Assembly (NCBI GenBank): GCA_014385265.1
Contig: JACRTJ010000021.1
Coordinates: forward strand, 1-64,000
Direction of reading: 5' to 3'
From: Enterocloster hominis (ex Liu et al. 2021)
GTDB taxonomy: Bacteria; Bacillota; Clostridia; Lachnospirales; Lachnospiraceae
Length of the DNA: 64,000 bases
Shown: positions 1-8,152 of the stretch, in pieces
How positions within the stretch are numbered: position 1 is the first letter of the stretch
How the letters are laid out: each line of letters opens with the position of its first letter
The notes under the pieces: generated by a model
Told to the model about the DNA's origin: nothing
What the model saw: the letters and a program-made list of their open reading frames with translations, nothing else
The model's database searches: none
Position numbers and translations under genes: made by a program

Positions 1-144
1 CCCAATTTGGATTAGTCTCAATGATAGATTACTACACCAAGAGATGTGTTACATGTTAAGTTGATTGAACCGCCGTATACGGATCCGTACGTACGGTGGT
101 GTGAGAGGTCGGGAAAATTCATTTAATTTTCCCTCCTACTCGAT
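1..144 (+). mobile_element. 3' end of a group II intron (domains V and VI)
   Basis: The window opens inside the tail of a group II intron. Positions 69-100 fold as a domain V-like hairpin: ACCGCCGTA pairs with TACGGTGGT, with a two-base CG bulge on the 3' side. The linker GTGAGAGGTCGG follows. A domain VI-like stem (GGGAAAATT/AATTTTCCC, about 110-132) comes next, then the typical intron end CCTCCTACTCGAT. The reverse transcriptase gene would lie upstream, outside the window. Assignment rests on recall of bacterial intron ends, not on a covariance search. Confidence 0.8.
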
Positions 145-243
145 TTTATAGAAAATTATTTCATGGAAAATGATAGAACTGCGGATCTGGGGAAGCTACG
201 TTTAAATGCAGGAACGAATCTGGATATCGTGGAAAGAATATGA
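145..243 (+). other. possible 3' exon or 26-codon ORF after the intron
   Basis: A reading frame runs open from the intron end to a TGA at 241-243 and contains an ATG at 163 (MENDRTADLGKL...VERI). No ribosome site precedes the ATG, so it may be the 3' exon of a gene interrupted by the intron rather than an independent gene. I do not recognise the product. Confidence 0.3.
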
Positions 244-257
244 ATAGAAATGAAAAT

Positions 258-325
258 GGGGATGCCGTAAAGGCAAGGGATAAAGGAAGAATCCCAGGCC
301 TGCTTTTACAGCATCCCCGTTTATT
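258..325. terminator. bidirectional terminator between intron side and ROK gene
   Basis: GGGGATGCCGTAAAGGCA (258-275) pairs with TGCTTTTACAGCATCCCC (301-318) with two mismatches, followed by a T/A-rich tract. It sits just past the stop codon of the minus-strand ROK gene and could also end rightward transcription. Confidence 0.65.
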
Positions 326-348
326 TATTATGGGATCTTAGGATCCGT

Positions 349-1725
349 TTAGCCGATCTGCGGAAGGCTTGCCACAGCCATGGACTGGCCGACACGACGG
401 AAGTATTCATCCGGCAGCTTTAACTGGAACTTATCGGCGATCTCTGGATACTCGTCCTTCAGAACGCGGTCACAGGTTTCCATCAGGATGTCTCCGCCCT
501 TACCGCTCATTACACGGCCTAACAGGAGCACATAGCGGAATCCATAGGTCTGGTAGTAATAAGCCAGAGTATGGCCCAGATAGCAGCCGATGGACTCATA
601 AACCTTTGCTGCCCTGGGATCGTCTTCTGCCATCAGCTTCTGGACAGCTTTCAGCTTTTCAGCCGGAGATGCAGACTCATCCAGCTGGATTCCGGCTCTG
701 GGAGCCAGTTTGATCACGCCGTCCTGGGAGAAGTATTTCACGCCGCAGCCGATATCGCCGGCCCATTCATCGATCATGGCGTTGGGGTTCGCATCCACCG
801 GAACGAACGCAAGCTCATTGAGCCAGCCTGTAATGCGGCCTTCCTCGTCTACGTAGCCTACTGCCTCGCTGGTGCCCATGGCAATACCCAGGACATTGTT
901 GTCCTTTAAGCTCATGGTTCCGGCCAGGGCGGAAACATCCCCGTCGTTGGCTACGGCATAGGGGATATCGCCGAAGGTATCCTTTACGGCACGAATGTAG
1001 ATATCCTTTACCTTGGACTCATAAAGGTCCTTGGGAACGCTGAGGAACAGGGATGCGCTCATGGTACGGTTGTTGATGAAGATCCCGGCAGAGGAGATAC
1101 CCACTGCATCCACCCGCGGCATATGCTCTGCGGCAGATTTGAAGGCAGCTACGATCCCGTCATAGTGATACTGAGGATCCTCGGTAACCTTCGGGAACCA
1201 TACGACTTCCTCAGAGAATACGGTCTCTCCGTCGATCACTGCAGAAACCTTACGGTCGGATCCGCCGGCATCAAAGCCGATGCGGCAGCCTTCCAGGTGT
1301 CCTCCCATGGCAATGGGGGCGTTTTTGGTCTCAGGAACCTGTTCTGTGAACACGATCTCAAATTCATGCTCATAGATATGGGACATGAAATCCCAGTCGA
1401 ATTCACGGGCTCCGCCTTTGCAGTAAACGCTGCTTAAGTAGTCATAAAGATCTTTATCATTTACATAAACACGGAAGCCGCCCTGAAGCCAGATCATGGT
1501 CTTTACCAGGCGGTCAATGTAATAATGGTTCGCCTGGGTCATTTCCGCTTCTTCATGGATCTTTGTATGGCAGGCAGCCATCTGGCCGTCAGCCCTTTCC
1601 ACTGCGATGGATACGGGCTTTGTGGCGTCTTTCAGAAACGCTTCATTGAATTTTAAAAGGGGAGTGAACTCCGGATCCAGTTCCGGGATATTTTTTAAAT
1701 TTACAGAAACTCCGTAACAATTCAT
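349..1725 (-). CDS. ROK-family sugar kinase-like protein
   Basis: 458 residues. The second half looks like a ROK/ASKHA kinase: a phosphate-binding segment GFDAGGSDRKVSAV near residue 150, GISSAGIF near 210, the acidic NDGDVSALAG near 263 and GIAMGTSEAVG near 284. The first ~145 residues are an extra N-terminal region without a helix-turn-helix, so this is more likely an enzyme than a NagC-type repressor. It is divergent from nagB-nagA, which suggests a hexose or amino-sugar substrate (inference). A terminator lies downstream and its own promoter at 1770-1798. The start at 1725 has an AGGAGGG site 9 bases upstream. Substrate not determinable from sequence. Confidence 0.75.
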   Translation of the reverse strand: MNCYGVSVNLKNIPELDPEFTPLLKFNEAFLKDATKPVSIAVERADGQMAACHTKIHEEAEMTQANHYYIDRLVKTMIWLQGGFRVYVNDKDLYDYLSSVYCKGGAREFDWDFMSHIYEHEFEIVFTEQVPETKNAPIAMGGHLEGCRIGFDAGGSDRKVSAVIDGETVFSEEVVWFPKVTEDPQYHYDGIVAAFKSAAEHMPRVDAVGISSAGIFINNRTMSASLFLSVPKDLYESKVKDIYIRAVKDTFGDIPYAVANDGDVSALAGTMSLKDNNVLGIAMGTSEAVGYVDEEGRITGWLNELAFVPVDANPNAMIDEWAGDIGCGVKYFSQDGVIKLAPRAGIQLDESASPAEKLKAVQKLMAEDDPRAAKVYESIGCYLGHTLAYYYQTYGFRYVLLLGRVMSGKGGDILMETCDRVLKDEYPEIADKFQLKLPDEYFRRVGQSMAVASLPQIG

Positions 1726-1769
1726 AAGATAGAACCCTCCTAAACTACATAATTTCCGACTATGATATA

Positions 1770-1798
1770 ATTATAACATAATGGGACGTGCTTGTCAC
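1770..1798 (-). promoter_or_regulatory. sigma-70-type promoter of the ROK gene
   Basis: On the minus strand, GTGACA (-35; complement at 1793-1798), 17-bp spacer and a consensus TATAAT (-10; complement at 1770-1775) lie 45 bp upstream of the start codon. Confidence 0.65.
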
Positions 1799-1856
1799 TG
1801 GCTTCATAAGAAAATGTGAGGTTTAGAATTGTTATGAAAGTGCAGGCCTGTTTCTG

Positions 1857-1885
1857 ATGACACAGGGGTAAAAATGTGATACAAT
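1857..1885 (+). promoter_or_regulatory. promoter of nagB-nagA
   Basis: ATGACA (1857-1862), 17-bp spacer, TACAAT (1880-1885). It faces away from the ROK promoter, so the 80-bp interval between the two is where a shared amino-sugar regulator would bind; no clear operator palindrome was seen. Confidence 0.55.
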
Positions 1886-1947
1886 CCTTTATGAAAAACA
1901 TCCTGTATAGGGATGGAGTATGTATAAGGAAAGGAGACTGAAAAATT

Positions 1948-2700
1948 ATGAGAATATACCGTGAAAAGGACTACGACGCCATGAGCCGTCGTGCAGCGAA
2001 CATTATTTCTGCTGAGGTGATCCGTCGTCCGGACTGCGTTCTGGGCCTGGCAACCGGTTCTACACCCATTGGAACATACAAACAGCTTGCAGCATGGAAC
2101 CAGAGAGGGGATTTCAGCTTTAAGGAAGTACACTCCGTGAACCTGGATGAGTATAAGGGACTTTCCGGAGACCACGACCAGAGCTACCGCTATTTCATGC
2201 AGAAAAATCTGTTTGACCATATTGATATCCTCCCGGAGAATACATATGTGCCCAGCGGTCTGGCAGAGGATCCGGAGGAGGAGTGCAGAAGGTATGATGA
2301 GCTGGTAAAATCCTTTGGATATGCAGATCTTCAGCTTCTGGGACTTGGCAGAAACGGCCATATCGGATTCAACGAGCCTTCTGATCACTTTGTGAAGGAA
2401 ACCCATGTGGTGGATCTGACAGAGAGCACCATCGAAGCCAACGCCCGGTTTTTCGCCAGCGCTGACGATGTGCCGAAGCAGGCCCTGACCATGGGCATCG
2501 GCTGCATTATGGCTGCCCGCCGTATTCTTCTGATCGCCAGCGGTGCAGATAAGGCTGACGCGATCTATAAGACTGTATGCGGCCCCATCACACCGGAGTG
2601 TCCGGCTTCGATCCTCCAGCTCCATCCGGATGTTGTCCTGGTATGTGACGAGGCGGCTCTCTCCAAACTGGAGGGAACGGGGGTAGAAATATGCGGATAA
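1948..2700 (+). CDS. nagB: glucosamine-6-phosphate deaminase
   Basis: 250 residues, normal family length. Converts glucosamine-6-phosphate to fructose-6-phosphate and ammonia in the cytoplasm. Diagnostic segments are GLATGSTPIGTY near residue 33, NLDEYKG near 67, and the active-site stretch GLGRNGHIGFNEPSD near 132. An AAAGGAGA ribosome site precedes the ATG. The 3' end overlaps nagA by 10 bp, indicating translational coupling, and the pair completes breakdown of N-acetylglucosamine-6-phosphate. Confidence 0.96.
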   Translation: MRIYREKDYDAMSRRAANIISAEVIRRPDCVLGLATGSTPIGTYKQLAAWNQRGDFSFKEVHSVNLDEYKGLSGDHDQSYRYFMQKNLFDHIDILPENTYVPSGLAEDPEEECRRYDELVKSFGYADLQLLGLGRNGHIGFNEPSDHFVKETHVVDLTESTIEANARFFASADDVPKQALTMGIGCIMAARRILLIASGADKADAIYKTVCGPITPECPASILQLHPDVVLVCDEAALSKLEGTGVEICG

Positions 2701-3827
2701 CCGGCGGAAGCGTGTTCGACCTGGAACACGGTTTTTGTGAAAAGGATCTTTGCACAGACGGCTCTGTATTTGCGGGGACCAGCAGCGACGGGGAAACTGT
2801 GGATGCCTCCGGCTGCTATGTGATCCCGGGCCTGGTGGACGTTCATTTCCATGGATGCGTCGGCGAGGATTTCAGCGATGCGACTCCGGAGGGACTTCAG
2901 GCCATGGCAGATTATGAGCTGTCCGAGGGCGTGGCGTATATCTGCCCGGCAGGAATGACCCTGGGCGAGGACCAGCTTTCCCTGATCTGTAAGAATGCCG
3001 CAGCCCATAAGGAGAAAAACAGCGGCGGTGCAGAGCTGGTGGGCGTCCATCTGGAAGGCCCGTTCCTTTCCAGCGCAAAAAAGGGAGCCCAGAACAGCGA
3101 CTTCCTGCATGATCCCGATGTGCCCATGTTAAAAAGACTCCAGGCAGACGCCAGAGGTCTTGTGAAGCTGGTGACTCTGGCTCCGGAACAGCCGGGCTCC
3201 ATGGAATTCATCCAGGCTGCGGCTGAGGAAGGGATCCATGTTTCCATTGGCCATACAGTTGCCGATTACGAAACCGCCAGCGCAGCCTTTGCGGCGGGAG
3301 CAGATCATGCCACTCATCTTTATAACGGCATGCCGTCCCTTCACCACCGGGAGCCGGCAGTCATTGGAGCGGCCTTTGATAATAAGAAGGTCATGCCCGA
3401 GATCATCTGCGACGGGATCCATGTCCACGGCAGCGTGATCCGTGCCACCTTCGCCATGTTCGGAGCAGAACGCATGATCCTGATCTCCGATTCCCTGCGG
3501 GCCACAGGAATGCCCGACGGCGAATATCCCTTCGGCGGACAGATGATCGAAGTCCATGGAAACCGTGCAACGCTTCTGGGCCATCCGGAGACGCTGGCAG
3601 GTTCTGTGACCAGCCTTATGGGATGTCTTCGCCAGGCTGTGAAGTTTGGGATCCCGGTGGCGGATGCGGTGCGTGCGGCTTCTTATAACCCGGCCAGATC
3701 CATTGGAATGGAGGACCGGATCGGAAGCCTGACAGAGGGAAAGGAAGCTACGTTTGTCCTGCTGGATAAGGAAACGCTTGAAACAAAGAGGATTGTATTC
3801 AAGGGAAAGACGGTAAGCCAGGCGTAA
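2691..3827 (+). CDS. nagA: N-acetylglucosamine-6-phosphate deacetylase
   Basis: 378 residues, amidohydrolase fold. Removes acetate from GlcNAc-6-P, producing the NagB substrate. Metal and substrate motifs visible in order: DVHFHGCVGEDF near residue 50, HLEGPFLS near 120, GHT near 187, DHATHLYNGM near 205, and ISDSLRATGMPDG near 265, where the catalytic Asp is expected. The ATG lies inside the nagB reading frame, so translation is coupled. No strong terminator follows; weak inverted repeats occur at 3830-3875. Confidence 0.95.
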   Translation: MRITGGSVFDLEHGFCEKDLCTDGSVFAGTSSDGETVDASGCYVIPGLVDVHFHGCVGEDFSDATPEGLQAMADYELSEGVAYICPAGMTLGEDQLSLICKNAAAHKEKNSGGAELVGVHLEGPFLSSAKKGAQNSDFLHDPDVPMLKRLQADARGLVKLVTLAPEQPGSMEFIQAAAEEGIHVSIGHTVADYETASAAFAAGADHATHLYNGMPSLHHREPAVIGAAFDNKKVMPEIICDGIHVHGSVIRATFAMFGAERMILISDSLRATGMPDGEYPFGGQMIEVHGNRATLLGHPETLAGSVTSLMGCLRQAVKFGIPVADAVRAASYNPARSIGMEDRIGSLTEGKEATFVLLDKETLETKRIVFKGKTVSQA

Positions 3828-3892
3828 AAAGCCCGTAAAAACAGACTGGCTGAGGCCTGTAAAAAACTCTGGAAAATTACAGGAAAATATAA

Positions 3893-3921
3893 TTGACAGG
3901 CAGACGGATTTGTGATATTGT
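3893..3921 (+). promoter_or_regulatory. promoter of the cold-shock gene
   Basis: TTGACA (3893-3898), 17-bp spacer, TATTGT (3916-3921). It gives a long untranslated leader of about 155 nt ahead of the cold-shock ORF, as is usual for csp genes. Confidence 0.6.
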
Positions 3922-3945
3922 TACAGTAATTCCGATGCATTATTG

Positions 3946-4006
3946 AACTCACATGCAATTTTGTAAGTCATTTGCACGTTAAATGAATTACAGATGCATG
4001 TGAGTT
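3946..4006 (+). promoter_or_regulatory. long hairpin in the csp 5' leader
   Basis: AACTCACATGCA (3946-3957) pairs perfectly with TGCATGTGAGTT (3995-4006), and inside it TGTAAGTCATTT pairs with AAATGAATTACA with one mismatch, closing on a 7-nt loop. The result is a nearly continuous stem of ~26 bp at the start of the predicted cold-shock mRNA. A short T-rich stretch follows, so partial termination is an alternative to a structural leader. Confidence 0.6.
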
Positions 4007-4085
4007 TTCTTGAATAAAGGCCGACAGAAATGTAAGGGGATTTATTGAGGGCAGTGCGGAAAATTTTATTTATGGAGGTACCAAA

Positions 4086-4298
4086 ATGAATAACGGTACA
4101 GTTAAGTGGTTCAATTCTGAGAAAGGCTACGGATTTATTTCCAACGACAACGGCGGCGACGATGTATTTGTTCACTTCTCCGCTATCGTAGGCGAGGGCT
4201 TCAAGACTCTGGAAGAGGGTCAGAAAGTTACCTTCGATACCGAGCAGGATCCGAAGAACAGCAAGAAGCTGCGCGCTGTAAACGTAGTTAAGTGCTAA
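4086..4298 (+). CDS. cold-shock protein, CspA family
   Basis: 70 residues, a single cold-shock OB-fold. RNP1-type KGYGFISND (residues 14-22) and RNP2-type DVFVHFSAI (26-34) are intact. Binds single-stranded RNA/DNA and acts as an RNA chaperone in the cytoplasm. It is monocistronic: own promoter and leader hairpin upstream, rho-independent terminator right after. A GGAGGT ribosome site precedes the ATG. Confidence 0.95.
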   Translation: MNNGTVKWFNSEKGYGFISNDNGGDDVFVHFSAIVGEGFKTLEEGQKVTFDTEQDPKNSKKLRAVNVVKC

Positions 4299-4314
4299 TT
4301 TACCAATGAGAAAA

Positions 4315-4350
4315 GGCCGCTTTGTCAGGAAACTGACGGGCGGCTTTTTT
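4315..4350 (+). terminator. terminator of the cold-shock gene
   Basis: GGCCGCTTTGTCAG / CTGACGGGCGGC hairpin with a GAAA-type loop, followed by TTTTTT. Confidence 0.85.
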
Positions 4351-4401
4351 AGTGGCACGAATGCGTTCTCACAGGCGGAAAGAGGGAACTGTTCCAGGGG
4401 C

Positions 4402-4430
4402 TTGACATTTCTATATAGTTAAGCTATAAT
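4402..4430 (+). promoter_or_regulatory. consensus promoter with overlapping palindromic operator (marR)
   Basis: TTGACA (4402-4407), 17-bp spacer, TATAAT (4425-4430): a perfect sigma-70 promoter. The palindrome TATAG-TTAAG-CTATA (4414-4428) fills the spacer and enters the -10 box, the placement expected for autorepression by the MarR protein encoded just downstream. Confidence 0.7.
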
Positions 4431-4471
4431 AATTATTATGGCTAAAACAAATGAAAAATGGGGGGTAGATA

Positions 4472-4906
4472 ATGGAACTGAGAAGGGCACTGGATTCTTT
4501 TTATTACAGCACCGCCTTATGCGATCTGCGCCTGATGAACCGGCAGTTCATCGACGAAAATATTACCTACAACAGTCTTCTGTACCTGGAGCTGATCTAC
4601 GCTATGGACGGACGGCTGACGGCGTCCAAGATCGCGGAGATGCTGTGCGTATCAAAACCAGCAGTAACGCTAAAGATCAATGAGCTGATCCGCCAGGGGC
4701 TGGTGGTCAAAACGCCGGATCCCAAAGACCGGCGCCAGAATCTGTTGTCCATCAATGAGGAGGCAGTTCCCAACTACAAAATATATAAAAAGCAGGATAG
4801 CCTGGCGGTAAAGAAGATCGCAGAAATGTTTTCAGAGGAAGATATTGAAAAGTTCTGCCAGATGCTGAATGTGTTGTCCGACGTGAATTTTTCGGTCCTC
4901 GGGTAA
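4472..4906 (+). CDS. MarR-family transcriptional regulator
   Basis: 144 residues with a winged helix-turn-helix: LTASKIAEMLCVSKPAVTLKINELIRQGLV (about residues 49-78) then the wing KTPDPKDRRQNLLSI, a classic MarR wing with DxRxxxxxL spacing. The start at 4472 has a GGGGG-type ribosome site. It probably represses its own promoter through the palindrome at 4414-4428 and perhaps the downstream YitT gene, 79 bp away on the same strand. Ligand unknown. Confidence 0.88.
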   Translation: MELRRALDSFYYSTALCDLRLMNRQFIDENITYNSLLYLELIYAMDGRLTASKIAEMLCVSKPAVTLKINELIRQGLVVKTPDPKDRRQNLLSINEEAVPNYKIYKKQDSLAVKKIAEMFSEEDIEKFCQMLNVLSDVNFSVLG

Positions 4907-4985
4907 TGAGGGCGGGCCGTCGTGTCGGAAAGGACCAGGCCGGACGGATCACGGCGGACAGAGATCGTTGTAAAGAAAGGATATT

Positions 4986-5606
4986 ATGGTTTCAAAGAAA
5001 AAAATTAAGTTAGACAGAAGAAAAATAGCACTGTGTATGATCGGCAGCAGTATCATGGCATTTGGCCTTTATAACGTCCATTCGCTTTCCGGCGTTACGG
5101 AGGGCGGGATCCTGGGAATGACGCTGCTGTTAAATTATTGGCTGGACCTTTCTCCGGCCATTACCGGCTTTATTATGAACGCAGCCTGCTATCTGGTGGG
5201 CTGGAAGCTTCTGGGCTGGTCGTTTATTCTTTATTCCACCATTGCCGGGTTTACGTTTTCCGCTTCCTATGCGGTGTTCGAGCAGTTCCCGAGACTCTGG
5301 CCGGGATTAGCGGATATGCCGCTGACGGCAGCCATCGTGGGAGCGCTGTTCATCGGTATCGGCGCGGGACTCTGCGTGAGGGCCGGCGGAGCCCCCAGCG
5401 GCGACGACGCCCTGGCCATGAGTATCTGCCGTGTTACAAAGAGCGATATCCGGATCCCGTACCTGGCCAGCGACCTGCTGGTGCTGGCGCTGTCCTTATC
5501 CTATCTGGATCTGAAGCGCATCGCCGTATCCCTTTTAACGGTGGTGCTGTCGGGCCAGCTGATCGGATTCGTTCAGAATGCGCGGGTGCCCCAGGCGGAG
5601 GGATAA
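4986..5606 (+). CDS. YitT-family integral membrane protein
   Basis: 206 residues with about five hydrophobic helices and the YitT/DUF161 signature pattern: GLYNVHSLSGVTEGGILGMTLLLN near the N terminus and GIGAGLCVRAGGAPSGDDALAM near 120-145. The cytoplasmic C-terminal DUF2179 domain of full-length (~280 aa) members is absent; the protein stops after the last helix. Molecular function of the family is not established. Downstream of a MarR gene and closed by a strong terminator. Confidence 0.82.
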   Translation: MVSKKKIKLDRRKIALCMIGSSIMAFGLYNVHSLSGVTEGGILGMTLLLNYWLDLSPAITGFIMNAACYLVGWKLLGWSFILYSTIAGFTFSASYAVFEQFPRLWPGLADMPLTAAIVGALFIGIGAGLCVRAGGAPSGDDALAMSICRVTKSDIRIPYLASDLLVLALSLSYLDLKRIAVSLLTVVLSGQLIGFVQNARVPQAEG

Positions 5607-5639
5607 AGCGGGCAGAGAGAACCACGGCCTGGATATTTT

Positions 5640-5687
5640 CCCCCAGTACCCAGAACTTTTCAAGTTTGTGGGTGCTGGGGGATTTTT
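5640..5687 (+). terminator. terminator after the YitT gene
   Basis: CCCCCAGTACCCA pairs with TGGGTGCTGGGGG across a 16-nt loop, followed by ATTTTT. Confidence 0.8.
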
Positions 5688-5814
5688 CTGCTCTGGCATC
5701 CAAAGTCTTTGTATTTTCTTGATTTTTCATGAAAAAATCCAGGAGATCCGGGCATGGGAGAAAAAGGATACGGATGTGCTCAGAGAGGGAACAGAGAATT
5801 ATAGATCAGAAACA

Positions 5815-5850
5815 AAAATCGCTCAGGCCGTGCGGCCGGGGCGATTTTTT
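5815..5850. terminator. convergent bidirectional terminator
   Basis: AAAATCGC-TCA-GGCC-GTGC-GGCC-GGG-GCGATTTTTT. It lies between the rightward YitT unit and the leftward chromate transporter genes. The stretch 5688-5814 shows no gene. Confidence 0.75.
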
Positions 5851-5882
5851 GCCTGTTGGCGGGCTTTTTTTCATATCCACAT

Positions 5883-6455
5883 CTACACTGGCAGCCCCAG
5901 TCCATAACCGGCGCAGATCCCGATGACGGCTGACAGGCAGATCAGAAGGATCGGATGGACTTTTTTGAAGGCCAGTACGGTCATCAGAAGGAAGATGGCC
6001 AGGGAGATGTAAAAGCTCATGCCGCCCAGGACGCCTGTGGAGAAGCCCTGGGGGAAGAAAACGGTCTTTCCAACGGAGAGGACGGCAGTGCCGATGAGGC
6101 CGATGACAGCGGGCTTTAGACCAGCCATGCAGCCGCTTACGATCCGGCTGTTCCGGAAGGCCTCAAAGCACCGGGCCACCAAAAGGATGATCAGGAAGGA
6201 CGGGAGGACCACGCCCAGGGTAGCAAAGATCCCTCCGGGGATCCCGGCCAGCTCCGTTCCCACATAGGTGGAAATATTTACAGCAAAGGGACCGGGGGTG
6301 CTTTCGCTGACCGCCACGAAGTTCACAAGGTCAGCGGAGGCCATCCAGCCATGGGATTCCACCTCGGCCTGGATCAGGGGCAGCATGGCGTAGCCGCCGC
6401 CGAAGGTGAATGCGCCGATCTTAAAAAATGTCCAGAAAAGCTCCAGATAGATCAT
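5883..6455 (-). CDS. chromate-transporter (CHR) half protein, second gene
   Basis: 190 residues, one CHR domain. Signature FKIGAFTFGGGYAMLPLIQAEV at residues 11-32 and SESTPGPFAVNISTYVG at 49-65, then four to five hydrophobic helices. Fused two-domain ChrA exports chromate by proton antiport; short CHR proteins usually act as a pair encoded side by side, as here. Overlaps its partner by 4 bp (ATGA), so the two are co-translated. Whether chromate is the physiological substrate is unknown. Confidence 0.85.
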   Translation of the reverse strand: MIYLELFWTFFKIGAFTFGGGYAMLPLIQAEVESHGWMASADLVNFVAVSESTPGPFAVNISTYVGTELAGIPGGIFATLGVVLPSFLIILLVARCFEAFRNSRIVSGCMAGLKPAVIGLIGTAVLSVGKTVFFPQGFSTGVLGGMSFYISLAIFLLMTVLAFKKVHPILLICLSAVIGICAGYGLGLPV

Positions 6456-7012
6456 GATTCAGCCCTCCTTAAGGAAATGGTGGATGCAAGAAAGCCTGCG
6501 GCGGCACAGAGGATCAGTACCAGAAGCACGTTGACGTTCAGGATGGCCGCCAGGATGAAGGAACCGGCCGCAATGGCATAGGAAACCGGATTCTTCGGAC
6601 ACTGGCGGTACATGGACCACAGGGCCTTCAGGATCAGGGCCAGGACTCCGGCGCGGATCCCGAAGAAGGCGTACTGGACCACCTTCATGGACTGGAATTC
6701 CCGGAGCACAAAGGCGATGGCTGTGATGACCAGGAAGGACGGGAGGACGACGCCCAGGGTGGCGCAGAGGGCTCCGGTGAAGCCGCAGACCCGGTAGCCC
6801 ACAAAGGTGGCCGAGTTGACGGCAATGGGGCCGGGAGTAGATTCCGCTATGGCAACGATCTCCAGGATATCCTTGTCAGAGATCCAGCCGTGTTTTTCCA
6901 CTGTTTCCTTCTGGATCAGCGGGATCATGGCGTAGCCGCCGCCGAAGGTGAATGCGCCGATCCTTAGGAAGGTCAGGAATATTTCCAGAAGAGTTTTGTT
7001 TCGATTCTCCAT
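6452..7012 (-). CDS. chromate-transporter (CHR) half protein, first gene
   Basis: 186 residues, one CHR domain: RIGAFTFGGGYAMIPLIQKETV at residues 17-38 and AESTPGPIAVNSATFVG at 55-71, clearly homologous to the neighbouring half protein. An AAGGAGA ribosome site precedes the ATG. Divergent from the LysR gene, which is the likely regulator because LysR proteins often control the divergent neighbour (inference). Confidence 0.85.
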   Translation of the reverse strand: MENRNKTLLEIFLTFLRIGAFTFGGGYAMIPLIQKETVEKHGWISDKDILEIVAIAESTPGPIAVNSATFVGYRVCGFTGALCATLGVVLPSFLVITAIAFVLREFQSMKVVQYAFFGIRAGVLALILKALWSMYRQCPKNPVSYAIAAGSFILAAILNVNVLLVLILCAAAGFLASTISLRRAES

Positions 7013-7057
7013 ACATATCTCCTTTTCGTTGTGTTCCCTATTGTTATAACGGTTTTC

Positions 7058-7086
7058 TTGACATAAATCAATATATATATTAAAAT
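7058..7086 (+). promoter_or_regulatory. promoter of the lysR gene
   Basis: TTGACA (7058-7063), 17-bp AT-only-type spacer, TAAAAT (7081-7086). The whole 7013-7125 intergenic region is very AT-rich (ATATATATAT run), suitable for a shared LysR operator; no clear T-N11-A site was singled out. Confidence 0.6.
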
Positions 7087-7125
7087 AAAATATATAAATA
7101 TTTATTTATGAAAGGAAGAACCAGT

Positions 7126-7989
7126 ATGACGGTCCGCCATATGTACATTTTTAAGACCGTGTGTGAATGCCAGAGCATTACTGCGGCTGCCGGGAAGCTG
7201 AATATGACCCAGCCGGCAGTCAGTGTTGCCATAAAGGAGCTGGAAAGCTTTTACCAGGTGAAGCTGTTTGAGCGTATGAACCGCACCATCTATCTGACGG
7301 AGGCGGGAAATACCTTAAGGGAATATGCGGATTCTATCCTGGATCAGTTTGAGGAAGCGGAGGCGGTGCTGCGGGACGGAACCTCCATGGCCAGATGCCG
7401 TATGGGAGTCAATGTATCGGTGGGAGAAACGTTTCTCCCAGGGATGCTGAAGCTTTTGGAAGAAAAAATACCTGGGATCCATATGGAGGTGCTGGTGGGG
7501 AACACCGTGACCATTGAAGAGAAGCTGAATGAGAATGAGATCGATTTTGCGGTGGTGGATGGGCTGAAGGACCAGACCAGGCGGGTGATCCAGCCCTTAT
7601 TCCGGGGAGAGATGGCGGCGGTCTGCGCCCCCTCCTACGGCCCCCATGGGCCGGTGACTGTGAAGGAGCTGGCGGGGTACCGGCTGCTCCTGCGGGAAAA
7701 GGGAAGCGGGAACCGGGTCTGCATTGATGCCATGTTCGAGTCCCACGGATGCAGCGCCAGGCCGGTGGTGGACAGCATCAGCGATCTAAGTCTTTTAAAG
7801 CTGGCGGAGGAGGGCTTCGGCATTACGATCCTCCCCAGGGAGCTGGCGGCGGAGCAGCTCGCCGCTGGGCGGCTTAAGGAGGTGAAGCTGACGGACGATA
7901 CTCTGGAACGTCAGTATTTTATTGCATATAATAAGAAGAAATACCTGACTGGACGGATGAAAGAGGTACTCCAGGTATTGAAGCTGTAA
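7126..7989 (+). CDS. LysR-family transcriptional regulator
   Basis: 287 residues from the ATG at 7126, chosen over the in-frame ATG at 7108 because AAAGGAAG lies 7 bases before it and the protein then starts MTVRHMYIFKTV, the usual LysR N terminus. HTH: SITAAAGKLNMTQPAVSVAIKELE (about 15-38). The substrate-binding half follows, with a periplasmic-binding fold. Probably senses a small anion or metabolite and controls the divergent chromate-transporter pair. A terminator (7995-8020) follows. Confidence 0.9.
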   Translation: MTVRHMYIFKTVCECQSITAAAGKLNMTQPAVSVAIKELESFYQVKLFERMNRTIYLTEAGNTLREYADSILDQFEEAEAVLRDGTSMARCRMGVNVSVGETFLPGMLKLLEEKIPGIHMEVLVGNTVTIEEKLNENEIDFAVVDGLKDQTRRVIQPLFRGEMAAVCAPSYGPHGPVTVKELAGYRLLLREKGSGNRVCIDAMFESHGCSARPVVDSISDLSLLKLAEEGFGITILPRELAAEQLAAGRLKEVKLTDDTLERQYFIAYNKKKYLTGRMKEVLQVLKL

Positions 7990-7994
7990 AAATG

Positions 7995-8020
7995 GCTCCG
8001 GGCTCAGGCCCGGAGCTTTA
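7995..8020 (+). terminator. terminator of lysR
   Basis: GCTCCGGGC-TCAG-GCCCGGAGC then TTTATT; the T tract is weak. Confidence 0.65.
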
Positions 8021-8152
8021 TTCTGTTATAAGAAAGAACGTCCTATAATATAAAAACACTCCGCGGGTCTGTGTGCCTGCACATATTTTCTTTCCCAGGC
8101 GGCATACTAATCCCAAAGCATATGAATTTTTCAAAAAGCGAGGTTGTATGGG

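Noticed and set aside
1804..2625. 273-codon minus-strand open frame opposite nagB
   Set aside because: Antisense shadow of a well-supported nagB; no ribosome site and no recognisable protein features. The same reasoning applies to the long antisense frames in uxuA (8201-9019), uxuB (10175-10813) and yhaM/rlmD (38993-39628).
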